Shown: positions 33,754 to 42,900 of the stretch, piece after piece | Layout of the letters: each line of letters begins with the position of its first letter | Numbering within the stretch: the stretch's first letter is position 1 | Assembly (NCBI GenBank): GCA_002394365.1 | Contig: DGTQ01000017.1 | Location: 154,798-218,797, forward strand | Source: Prevotellaceae bacterium UBA4332 | GTDB lineage: Bacteria > Bacteroidota > Bacteroidia > Bacteroidales > Bacteroidaceae | DNA: 64,000 nt | Direction: 5' to 3' | Program-made: the position numbers and the translations under genes | Notes under the pieces: model-generated | The model's input: the letters and a program-made list of their open reading frames with translations, nothing else | What the model was told of the DNA's origin: nothing | Databases searched by the model: none

Positions 33754-35931
33754 CTATCCTAACTCCAGTGTTACTCTCTCACCTCGTACTATCTTTGAAC
33801 CCGAAGGTTTGCTTTGCTGTTTTACCTTGCCTGTGCCACGAATAATCACCTTAGCACCACGACTTTCTATGAGATAGACAGCATCTCGTGCTCCCATGCC
33901 AGTAACATCAGGCATCTTGTCCTTAGGCATCATCTGCACCCTTTCCACTATCTCCTTGGTAGAGGTGCGGCTCATTCTACCCCATATAGGGTTGCCATCA
34001 GCATAACTGCCACTCCATCCGCCTTCTGCCTTTATACCCAGACGGGAGAGGACATAGTCGGCAGCAAGCAGATTGCCCGCCTTTACCTCTGGCATTCTTA
34101 CCGTGGCAGAGTCTGCTGCACCCTTGGCGTCATATTTCACACGCTTTGCCATGATACCCTCGGCAATATCGTGGAACACCTGTCCGCTCATCAGTCCTCC
34201 TGATGCCGGCAAGCCTGCCTTGTGGATACAGACTATACAAGTATATTCGGGAGCGTTAGAAGGGAAATATCCACAGAACGAAAGCAGATAGTTGACGGTA
34301 CCATTCTTATAACCGCCACCACTTGCTTTCTGAGCTGTACCCGTTTTACCAGATACCTCAAAGTGTTTTGAGCCTGCAGTCTTTCCTAATCCTATACTTA
34401 CCACCTGACGCAGGATTGTCTGTATCTCGCCAAGTGCTTTATTGCCACAGATATGCTCCTTGAGCACTTCTACAGGAAATTCCTGTATCACTTCGCCGTC
34501 TTTCTCTATACTCTTGACGAAGCGCGGACGCACCATCTTACCATTGTTGGCTATAGCGTTATAGAAGGTACAAACAGAGATAGGAGGCACATTGGTCTCA
34601 TAGCCTATACTCATCCAAGGCAGAGCCGTATTACTCCAGTTGGCATAGTGCCTACCTGTCTTGTCCTTCTTAGGCATACGCACACGTGGTGGCATATACT
34701 CAGGGAAAGGCAGGTGCAGATTCTCGGCTATACCCACACGATGAAGTCCCTTCACAAACTTCTCGGGTTTGTTGTGATAGTATTTGTCTATCAAGGCACT
34801 CACACCTATGTTCGAGCTGACCTGCAACACCTTAGGTACAGAAATTACACCATAACCACCTCTGTGCCAGTTGTGGTCACGCATCTTGGCACCATACATA
34901 TCTCGTATGCCACAACCTGTATCAACAGTCATCGTGGTGTCTATCACTCCATCGTCAAGTGCCACCATGAAGCTAGCAGTCTTAAATACGGAACCTGGCT
35001 CAAGCCAGTCAGCGATGGCATGATTACGTCCTTCTTTGTACTCGCCTGTCTCAGGGTCACGGTCCATGTTCACCATAGCCTTGATATCACCCGTAGCAAC
35101 CTCCATAACTATGGCAACACCTGTGTAGCCACCAACCTTTTGAAGTTCCTTTATAAGGGAGCGCTCCGCCAAGTCCTGTATGCCTACATCAATAGTGGTA
35201 ACAATGTCACAACCATCAACAGCTGCAGAGTCGAGCATGTCAACCCAGCCATTGAGCACCTTGCGACGATGCTTGAAGCCTGGACGTCCTTTCAATATAG
35301 AGTCATAAGCCAACTCAAGACCTGCGTAGGCTACACCTCTTTCGTTATATGTTGCACCAACTATACTTGATGCCAGCGAACCGTAAGGACGGTTTCTCAC
35401 CATGAATTTCTGAGCCGTAAAACCTCCTATGCCTGGTCTGAGGCAGAAAATAGGCAGTTTCTTCACCTCATTATACACTGTGTACGTAACACGTTTCTTT
35501 ACTACAGGCCAGTAGCGGCTATCCTTTTCGTAGCCCTCCTTCAAGTGTTCCTTAAATTGTTCTGCTGTCTGTTCTGGGAATATGCGGTGCAAGCCCTCAC
35601 ACAGTTGATTAAGAGCCTTGGTATCGTTGCCCAAAGAGTCATGCCACAAGGTGTCTGCCTTGCCCTCCTTGAGAGCAACGAAATCCATATACATACGGTA
35701 TTCCGGCAAGTTGCAAGCCATTCTCTGCCCATTAGCGCTCAGAATATTTCCACGCGTAGGCGCCACCTCTATACTGTCAAACTTCATCATGGAGTTGACC
35801 TCGTTCCAGTAAGAACGCTCAACCGTCATAATGTAGAAGCCCTTTGACAGTACGGCAATGGCAATAAACGTCATAAGGATGCTTATGACGGAATACCTGA
35901 TCATGGATTTATTATACTCAAACTTGCTCAT
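33754..35931 (-). CDS. ftsI: Penicillin-binding protein 3 with PASTA domain
   Basis: A 725-residue class B transpeptidase. One membrane span (about residues 13-32), the pedestal region (APTRGNIL), then the transpeptidase: SVFK (Ser314, Lys317), SSN, and GKTGTAQK. A single PASTA domain (about 660-725, MPDVTGMGARDAVYLIES) ends the protein. It cross-links septal peptidoglycan with FtsW. It follows the FtsL-like gene by 10 bp. Confidence 0.95.
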   Translation of the reverse strand: MSKFEYNKSMIRYSVISILMTFIAIAVLSKGFYIMTVERSYWNEVNSMMKFDSIEVAPTRGNILSANGQRMACNLPEYRMYMDFVALKEGKADTLWHDSLGNDTKALNQLCEGLHRIFPEQTAEQFKEHLKEGYEKDSRYWPVVKKRVTYTVYNEVKKLPIFCLRPGIGGFTAQKFMVRNRPYGSLASSIVGATYNERGVAYAGLELAYDSILKGRPGFKHRRKVLNGWVDMLDSAAVDGCDIVTTIDVGIQDLAERSLIKELQKVGGYTGVAIVMEVATGDIKAMVNMDRDPETGEYKEGRNHAIADWLEPGSVFKTASFMVALDDGVIDTTMTVDTGCGIRDMYGAKMRDHNWHRGGYGVISVPKVLQVSSNIGVSALIDKYYHNKPEKFVKGLHRVGIAENLHLPFPEYMPPRVRMPKKDKTGRHYANWSNTALPWMSIGYETNVPPISVCTFYNAIANNGKMVRPRFVKSIEKDGEVIQEFPVEVLKEHICGNKALGEIQTILRQVVSIGLGKTAGSKHFEVSGKTGTAQKASGGGYKNGTVNYLLSFCGYFPSNAPEYTCIVCIHKAGLPASGGLMSGQVFHDIAEGIMAKRVKYDAKGAADSATVRMPEVKAGNLLAADYVLSRLGIKAEGGWSGSYADGNPIWGRMSRTSTKEIVERVQMMPKDKMPDVTGMGARDAVYLIESRGAKVIIRGTGKVKQQSKPSGSKIVRGERVTLELG

Positions 35932-35941
35932 CTATTCTTCT

Positions 35942-36436
35942 TTATTCTTCCACACGGATAAGGTATGGTGGGTCTTGCGGTATAGCGAGAGTGCTGTCAC
36001 CATAGCTCTTCAGCATATTCATAATGTTGCTCTCTCTGCTCTTCTCTGTCAATATACTGGTGCACACTGTCGCCTTGTAGTTTGCCTCCACCAGTTTAGT
36101 TTCCAGACGGTCTATTTCGACCATCTTTTTCTGACAAACATAGCGATTGCTTATATATATAATAATGAACGCGCATATAAGGAGCACAAGACCTATCTGC
36201 CTCTGCACAAAGCGAGCTATGATGACTCCACCCAGCGTTTTGGAAATAGAGAAGGGGGACGATGTGTCCTGCTCCTCTTTAGCCTCACGCTGTATGACAT
36301 CTTCGATGGTTTTGTTGCCCAGCACGCGACTCGCCTTCTCCGACACCTTCTCTTCTTGTGCGCCTGGAGTTTCTGTTGCTTTGTCCGCAGCCTCAACTAC
36401 ACCATCCTGTAACTCTATGTCCTTTTCTTTGTCCAC
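35942..36436 (-). CDS. FtsL-like divisome protein
   Basis: A 164-residue protein. An acidic cytoplasmic N-terminus (about 1-75), one membrane span (about 80-98, IGLVLLICAFIIIYIS), then a short coiled coil (KKMVEIDRLETKLVEANYKATV) and a periplasmic tail. The size, topology and place between rsmH and ftsI match the FtsL-like family of Bacteroidota, which bridges FtsQ/DivIC and FtsWI. Sequence similarity to E. coli FtsL is not expected, so the call rests on position and topology. Confidence 0.8.
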   Translation of the reverse strand: MDKEKDIELQDGVVEAADKATETPGAQEEKVSEKASRVLGNKTIEDVIQREAKEEQDTSSPFSISKTLGGVIIARFVQRQIGLVLLICAFIIIYISNRYVCQKKMVEIDRLETKLVEANYKATVCTSILTEKSRESNIMNMLKSYGDSTLAIPQDPPYLIRVEE

Positions 36437-36466
36437 TTATTAATTTATACTCTATACTTTATTTCT

Positions 36467-37384
36467 TCATCCCTGAACTCTCTCCGCCACCCTCAGTTTG
36501 GCACTCCTCGAACGGGGGTTCATCTGCTGTTCTTCCTGCGATGGCTGTATCACTTTGTTGTTAACAAGCGAGTAAGGCGTCTCCACCTTGCCATAAAAGT
36601 CCTGTATGCGCTTTCCCTCAGCATTACCAGTTTTCATCACGTTCTTCACCATACGGTCCTCAAGACTATGATAGGTTATCACGCTCAGTCTGCCACCTGG
36701 TTTCAGCAACTCTGTTGCCGAAAGCAACATCTCTTTGAGGGCATCCATCTCGTGGTTCACCTCTATTCTCAATGCCTGAAAGAGTCTCGCCAGTTCCTTC
36801 TTGTCGCGGCTCTCGGCCTTGATACCCACGACATTCATGAGGTCCTGCGTTGTTTCTATACGATTGCGCTGGCGGGCTTTCACCACCATAGAAGCTAACT
36901 TTCGCGAGTTTCTCATCTCTCCGTAGAGGTAAAGTACATCGGCAAGACGCTCCTCGTCATAGTCATTGACCACATCAGCGGCTGTCATGCCCGCTCTCTT
37001 GTTCATCCTCATATCGAGTGGAGCATCATAGCGAAAAGAGAAACCCCGGCTCTCGTCATCGAAATGATGACTCGACACTCCAAGGTCTGCAAGCAGACCG
37101 TCAATCTGCTCCACACCATGATATTGCATCCAGTTCTTCAGATACCTGAAGTTTGAACGAACAAACGTGAAGTTACCCTCTGCATCTATGTCTGCATTGG
37201 CTTCTGCGTCCGCGTCCTGGTCGAAGGAGAAAAGATGGCCTTCATGCCCCAGCCTGGATAAAATCTCCTTACTATGACCACCTCCGCCGAATGTTACATC
37301 CACATAAATCCCGTCTGGCTTGACGTTCAAGCCGTCAACGCTCTCTTTGAGCAAAACTGGGATATGATATTCGGAGACTGTCAC
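36467..37384 (-). CDS. rsmH: 16S rRNA (cytosine1402-N4)-methyltransferase
   Basis: A 305-residue SAM methyltransferase (MraW). HIPVLLKESVDGL, the SAM loop VTFGGGGHSKEIL, DLGVSSHHFDDESRGFSFR and SYHSLEDRMVKN are diagnostic. It methylates C1402 of 16S rRNA; the 2'-O-methyltransferase for the same base, rsmI, is also in this window at 61.3 kb. It starts 3 bp after mraZ. Confidence 0.97.
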   Translation of the reverse strand: MTVSEYHIPVLLKESVDGLNVKPDGIYVDVTFGGGGHSKEILSRLGHEGHLFSFDQDADAEANADIDAEGNFTFVRSNFRYLKNWMQYHGVEQIDGLLADLGVSSHHFDDESRGFSFRYDAPLDMRMNKRAGMTAADVVNDYDEERLADVLYLYGEMRNSRKLASMVVKARQRNRIETTQDLMNVVGIKAESRDKKELARLFQALRIEVNHEMDALKEMLLSATELLKPGGRLSVITYHSLEDRMVKNVMKTGNAEGKRIQDFYGKVETPYSLVNNKVIQPSQEEQQMNPRSRSAKLRVAERVQG

Positions 37385-37387
37385 ACG

Positions 37388-37834
37388 CTAAGGGGTTGCC
37401 ATCATTTCTTCGAGAGTGGCAGCAAAGTCAGCCTTTTCTTCGTCAAACTTAGCATATTCACTCTCTGCCCAAATTTCTATAGTATCACCCACGCCAACAA
37501 AGCGTACCGACTGGTCTATGCCAGCCATCTCAATAAAGCGGCGTGGAAGGAGAAAACGTCCGTTGCCATCAAGTGTCAATGTCTCTACATCGCTCACAAA
37601 GAGGCGGAATAGCTGTTGCTGCTGTCTGTTCCAGCGGTTAAGACGGGAACGCAGGGCATCTTCTTGCTCATTCCAGACGGTCTCCGGATATAAGACGAGA
37701 CACTTCTCGTGAACATCCTTGCGAATCACCAACTGCTCTATGCCTTCCTGCTGCAAAACCTTGCGGAATGTAGCAGGAAGAAAGACACGACCCTTGGCGT
37801 CTGTTCTTGCTTCTATGTTGCCGAGAAATCTCAT
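37388..37834 (-). CDS. mraZ: Transcriptional regulator MraZ
   Basis: About 148 residues from the ATG at 37834 (MRFLGNIEARTDAKGRVFLPA). The longer frame from 37873 overlaps the promoter. Two SpoVT/AbrB-like halves are visible, TDAKGRVFLPATFR and LDGNGRFLLPRRF. MraZ represses its own dcw operon by binding TGGGN repeats, and such repeats are found just upstream at 37868-37892. It is the first gene of the cluster. Confidence 0.95.
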   Translation of the reverse strand: MRFLGNIEARTDAKGRVFLPATFRKVLQQEGIEQLVIRKDVHEKCLVLYPETVWNEQEDALRSRLNRWNRQQQQLFRLFVSDVETLTLDGNGRFLLPRRFIEMAGIDQSVRFVGVGDTIEIWAESEYAKFDEEKADFAATLEEMMATP

Positions 37835-37849
37835 TTTATTATCTGCTTG

Positions 37850-37892
37850 CAAAGATACAAAAAATTCCCCCACTTTACCCCACTTTACCCCA
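37850..37892 (-). promoter_or_regulatory. dcw promoter with MraZ operator repeats
   Basis: TATCTTTG (37850-37857, minus strand) is the -7 box, 16 bp before the mraZ ATG. Upstream on the minus strand TGGGG occurs three times with 10-bp period (37868-37872, 37878-37882, 37888-37892), separated by five bases. This equals the TGGGN-N5 direct repeats bound by E. coli MraZ. Confidence 0.75.
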
Positions 37893-37974
37893 CTTTTTTA
37901 TCAAAGCCCCGCTTTTTAACATAATTTAATGATAAATGATAAGTGCGAGAAAACAACTTCTTACGCTCTTCCAA

Positions 37975-38024
37975 ATAATTATGAATTATGAATTATGAAT
38001 TATGAATTATTTTTCGTACCTTTG
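37975..38024 (+). promoter_or_regulatory. gpmI promoter preceded by AATTATG repeats
   Basis: TACCTTTG (38017-38024) fits the -7 consensus. Immediately upstream is a tandem heptamer array of AATTATG (about 37977-38010), which occupies the -33 region. Confidence 0.5.
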
Positions 38025-38116
38025 CAGTCAATTTAATAAGTTTGACGAGTGAGGCACTTAGTATTGTCTTTAACTCCCTTAACTCCTTTAACTACTTTAA
38101 CTCCATAATAAAAAAA

Positions 38117-39637
38117 ATGGCAAAGAAAGCACTTCTTATGATTCTCGACGGATGGGGAATCGGCAAGCATGGCAAGGGTGATGTAATCTACAATACCCCT
38201 ACCCCTTATCTTGATTATTTACAGGCTGTTAGCAGCCATTCACAACTTCAGGCTTCTGGTGAGGACGTTGGTCTGCCAGACGGACAGATGGGCAACTCAG
38301 AGGTAGGTCACCTCAACATTGGTGCAGGACGCATCGTGTACCAAGACCTCGTAAAGATAAACCGTGCCTGTGCTGACGGTTCTATATCCAAGAACCCACA
38401 GGTAGTAGAGGCATACAAGTATGCAAAGGAGAATGGCAAAAAGCTCCACCTTATGGGCTTGACATCCAATGGTGGCGTTCACTCTTCTCTCGACCACCTC
38501 TTCAAACTCATCGAGGTAGGCAAGGAATTTGGACTCTCTCAGCAGGTCTTCGTACACTGCTTCATGGACGGACGTGACACTGACCCCAAGTCGGGCAAGG
38601 GCTTCATAGAGGCTCTCCAGGCTAAGTGTAAGGAGAACGATGCCAACATAGCATCCATCATCGGACGTTTCTACGCTATGGATCGCGATAAGCGTTGGAA
38701 CCGCGTGAAGGAGGCTTACGACCTCATCGTGAATGGTACAGGCAAGAAGTCTGCCGACATGGTGCAGGCTATGCAAGAGTCTTACGACGAGGGCGTTACA
38801 GACGAGTTTGTCAAAGCAATAAGCAACTCTGCTGTTAAGGGAAACATAGAAGAAGGCGATGTTGTTATCTTCATCAATTTCCGTAATGACCGTGCCAAGG
38901 AGCTAACACAGGTGCTCACTCAGCAGGACATGCCAGAAGAAGGTATGCACACCATAGCAGGTCTCAAGTACTACTGCATGACTCCTTACGATGCTTCCTT
39001 CAAGGGCGTCGGCATCCTCTTCCCAAAGGAGAATGTTACCAACACACTCGGCGAGTATCTCTCTCAGCAGGGCAAAAAGCAGCTCCACACGGCAGAGACA
39101 GAGAAGTACGCACACGTTACGTTCTTCTTCAATGGCGGACGCGAGGCACCTTACGAAGGCGAAGACCGCATACTTGTAGCTTCTCCGAAGGTAGCTACCT
39201 ACGACCTCAAGCCTGAGATGTCTGCCTACGAAGTAAAGGACAAGCTGGTTGAGGCCATAAAAACAGAAAAGTACGATTTCATCGTTGTTAACTTCGCTAA
39301 TGGCGATATGGTGGGACACACAGGCGTGTATAACGCCATAGCCAAGGCAGTAGTAGCTGTTGACAACTGCGTGCATGACGTAATCGAGGCTGCAAAGGCT
39401 GCTGACTACGAGGCTATCATCATAGCCGACCACGGCAATGCCGACAATGCCATCAACCCTGACGGCACACCTAACACAGCTCACTCTCTCAACCCTGTAC
39501 CTTGCATTTACGTTACCAACAACAACTCTGCAACCATCAAGGACGGCCGTCTTGCCGACGTAGCTCCTACAATCCTTCACATCATGGGACTTGAGCAGCC
39601 TTCCGACATGACGGGCGAGAACCTCATTGAAGATTAA
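38117..39637 (+). CDS. gpmI: 2,3-bisphosphoglycerate-independent phosphoglycerate mutase
   Basis: About 506 residues from ATG 38117 (MAKKALLMILDGWG); the TTG at 38042 would give an unconserved extension. Alkaline-phosphatase-superfamily enzyme with LMILDGWGIG, the catalytic-serine segment GQMGNSEVGHLNIGAGR, FMDGRDTDPKSG, GRFYAMDRDKRW and DHGNADN (metal site). It interconverts 3- and 2-phosphoglycerate using manganese, in glycolysis. Transcribed divergently from the dcw cluster. Confidence 0.96.
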   Translation: MAKKALLMILDGWGIGKHGKGDVIYNTPTPYLDYLQAVSSHSQLQASGEDVGLPDGQMGNSEVGHLNIGAGRIVYQDLVKINRACADGSISKNPQVVEAYKYAKENGKKLHLMGLTSNGGVHSSLDHLFKLIEVGKEFGLSQQVFVHCFMDGRDTDPKSGKGFIEALQAKCKENDANIASIIGRFYAMDRDKRWNRVKEAYDLIVNGTGKKSADMVQAMQESYDEGVTDEFVKAISNSAVKGNIEEGDVVIFINFRNDRAKELTQVLTQQDMPEEGMHTIAGLKYYCMTPYDASFKGVGILFPKENVTNTLGEYLSQQGKKQLHTAETEKYAHVTFFFNGGREAPYEGEDRILVASPKVATYDLKPEMSAYEVKDKLVEAIKTEKYDFIVVNFANGDMVGHTGVYNAIAKAVVAVDNCVHDVIEAAKAADYEAIIIADHGNADNAINPDGTPNTAHSLNPVPCIYVTNNNSATIKDGRLADVAPTILHIMGLEQPSDMTGENLIED

Positions 39638-39740
39638 AGATTAAAGATTAAACATTAAAGAGTAAAGATTATGCAAAATTGCATTATGTATTTTTTCATA
39701 ATGCAATTATCTTTATAAAGATCAAGCATTTATACAATTA

Positions 39741-39769
39741 AGCCCTGCACTTTCAAAGAGTGCAGGGCT
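39741..39769. terminator. Bidirectional terminator-like hairpin
   Basis: AGCCCTGCAC (39741-39750) and GTGCAGGGCT (39760-39769) form a perfect 10-bp stem with a 9-nt loop, between the convergent gpmI and small-protein genes. A second, AT-rich hairpin (GCATTATG/CATAATGC) lies at about 39683-39706. Confidence 0.7.
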
Positions 39770-39797
39770 CTTACTATTAGAATTTTAGAGAAGTCAA

Positions 39798-39941
39798 TTA
39801 TTCAGCCTCTTCTTCCCCTTCTGCTTCACCACCATATCCATCAAAATCTTCAAGATTAGTTGGGGTTACAGAATCAGCAAGAATCTGAGGCAACTGAAGT
39901 TTTACAACATCAGCGTTAGGTGCAATATACTCTTTTTTCAT
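39798..39941 (-). CDS. 47-residue small protein after pectinesterase gene
   Basis: Reads MKKEYIAPNADVVKLQLPQI and continues to an acidic Gly/Glu tail (GYGGEAEGEEEAE). It has no signal peptide. It begins 13 bp after the pectinesterase stop. A perfect AAGGAGG (39950-39956) overlaps that stop codon, 8 nt before the ATG, giving an unusually good Shine-Dalgarno site for a Bacteroidota genome. Prevotella genomes contain many similar small proteins beginning MKKEYI.PNA, of unknown function, as I recall. The codon pattern and RBS argue it is real. Confidence 0.65.
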   Translation of the reverse strand: MKKEYIAPNADVVKLQLPQILADSVTPTNLEDFDGYGGEAEGEEEAE

Positions 39942-39954
39942 ATCTTTGTCCTCC

Positions 39955-42900
39955 TTACTTTATTACTGCACCTGCAGCGTTATAGAACTTACCATTCTTA
40001 GCAACAACGAGCTGACCGTCAACAATGAACTTGCCTTCAATCTGCTTTGCGTCGTCTTCACTCAAGGTCTCAATTGCAGTAGGAACACCGTCAAAAGAGA
40101 AATCGATAGCATCATGAGTATTAGTACCTGAATAAGCGAAGTAAGCGCGGAATGGCTTAATCTTATTGGTATTCTCTGAAACAACCTTCTTTATCTGGTT
40201 GTTTGTGAAGAAATAGCTGCCTACAGGCATGTAAACATTCACATCATACACACCAACGAAGTTCCAGTTGTCAACACCCTGAGTAGGAGTATCATTAACG
40301 ACTGTCACATTTTCTATTGTAGCACTACCGCTATAATTGTCTTCTGCAGCAACCTTGATAGCATAAGGCTTGTTAGCTTCTGTTGCCGTAACATAGCTGA
40401 AGTTCAGCTTTGACTCTGTGCCACTTACCAGTTCTGCAACCTTCACATTCTCACCGAATGCATCCTTCAACTGTGCCTCAGTCATAGCGAATGGAAGTAC
40501 TATGGTTGACCAATTGCCAGCTGTTATTGAGCGAGTCAGTTCAACTGTTCTCTCTACATTATCACTTGCTGCAACACGGCAGATGTTGTAAGCACTATTG
40601 TCACCAAGCACGAGGTTATCCTCATAGATGCGCTCAGGGGTGAAGCCTAAGAAGCTAACAACTCCTGCATAGAGGCCAAGAGCTTCTGCATCGTCAAGCA
40701 GACGATTGATGTTTGCACCCGTAGAACCTGTAGTGCTGTAGTTAGCGTTAACAGTTGGGTCGAAGTCATAGATGTGGAGGTTAGCTGTGCCAGCTGTTAC
40801 GCCACCACCCATGTTATTCCACTTATACTCCAAATCGCTGCCAATCTCATTCTTCAGGTTGAAGTAGTAAACGGTAGCATCAGCACCGCCCCAGTCACGA
40901 CCGAGGTTAGACAAAGTATAGGCACGACCAGCTGAAGTCACTTTACAATCACGGAAGATGTAAGCTTCACCTGTATTACCCTTCTGAGCTGTGATGTAAG
41001 CAGATGTCTTCGAGTCGCTGTAGCCACCAATTACGAGGTTACAGTTGTCGAACACCACCTTACCGCCACCGAAGATGTAGTCGGTATTACCCTGTATGTC
41101 ACAGTTCTTAGCATATACAGTACCACTTGTGTAGTAAGTGTCCTGTGAGCTGATGAACTTACAGTTGTAAAGCTCGCAGCCAGTAGGACTATTCTCAAAT
41201 CCTATAGCAGCAGCACGCTCTGTAACAGTCTTGGAGTCAGCAGCCTTATAGCCAGAGTCACCAGAACGCAGGGTACGGTCGTAAGTAATTGATGTATCAC
41301 CCATAGGGTAAGCCAGCACGCCGTCAACAGCCTCTTCGTCAGTATAATACTGGTTGAAACTGTTCTCGAAGATTATGTTATCAGCCTTGAAGTTGTCGCC
41401 ATCCTTTGTTACCAGTACAGTAGCACCCCAACGGGCTGGATGCTTAACAAGCTTAGAGTTACGTGTCATAGCACGGTCCTTGTCATAGTAGCCATTGTTA
41501 TTCAAGCTGTAGTAGCAATAACCTATGCCATAGTAGAAGGTAATAGTAGCCTTCTCAGTGCCGCTGGTCTTCAGAGTAACATTAGGAATGTCAACGATAA
41601 CCTGCTCGCGGTATGTCTGACCACTTGTAAGGGTTATTACAGGGGCAGAAATGCTACCAGCCTTAACAGCAGCGATGGCGTCGCTTACAGATTTATAGTT
41701 GTTTGCAGTAGCAGCAGCAAGTGTGTTATCAACAGTTATGTTCTGCTGAGTAGCAGCTGGGATTGTCTCTGGGAAATAGATGTTATGAGTAGCCGCTGTC
41801 TTTACTATCTTGAAGCTTTCTATAGACAGAGGTGACAATGTACCTACAGAAGAACTTATAGTGTAAGTGTCAGGCATCAGTTCTACAGAATAACTTGTTG
41901 CACCAGCATTACAGTTTACGTTTACAATATTGCCAGAAGCTCCTGTTGGTGTAAATGTCAGCACGAAGTCCTCAGCAGGAGCATTTGTTATGTCACCAGT
42001 TACTGTCTGAGCCACAGCTGCAGTAACTGTTATTTCGCCAACACTACCAGCCTCTGTTACAGAAATCTCAGAAGGAGATTCAACAACGTATGCTACGTCG
42101 TCGCTCAGGCTTACTTCGTAAGAACCACCAGGCACGCTCATTGTGAATGCACCTGAAGCAATCTCTGCTGAATATACCTGACCATTAGCAGCTGTAAGAA
42201 GTACGTTAGCACCATCTATTGAAGCACCACTGATTGTGCCAGAAATCTCATACAGAGATACTGGCTCTATCTTAATATAGCTGAGGTAGCTGATGCCTGA
42301 TGCAGACATGTTTACTGTACCTTCCGCATTAGCGATATAGTATTCATTATACAGATTGTCGTCGATGTTGAAGCCCGTTGTGCTTCCACCATTGTATCTG
42401 CCCCAAGTAAGTTTAGAACCTGCAAATACAGGAACCTTAAACAGGGTACCGTCATTACACTGAGCCCACTGGTCTGAGCGCGATGCATTATTCAGCTTGC
42501 CAGTATCAGTATTGATGATAAGAGAGTGGTCCTCAACCTCATATTCATACTCAGCACTCTTCTGAAGCTCAAACACAGGGGCTCCGTTGCTCTTGCCGAA
42601 GTACCAAGTATTAGTATAGCCACTTGTAGCGTCGATGAATGCTGCTCCTACTACAGTGATAGACTTAATGTAGCCACCCGTAGTACATGTCATAACAACA
42701 TCTCCATCCGCTGTAGCTGTGTAGGTCTGACCATTTGTGTATGCTGTACCACCAATAGTCAGGGCAGTTTCATTATAGAGATCAAATGTCAAAGTTGCAC
42801 CCTCTGGAACACCAGGAAGTGTCAGAACAGTGTTTTCATTTATCTGTGCCCAGTCACCATTAGCACCTACCTTACCATTGGTAGCATCTACCTGCAGGTC

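Noticed and set aside
34453..35370. Long open frame antisense to ftsI
   Set aside because: A shadow of the PBP3 gene; no motif, no promoter, low-complexity His/Tyr/Thr composition.
21741..37834. murF and ddl expected in the dcw cluster
   Set aside because: Neither gene is present in this run; no remnants seen, so they are presumably elsewhere.
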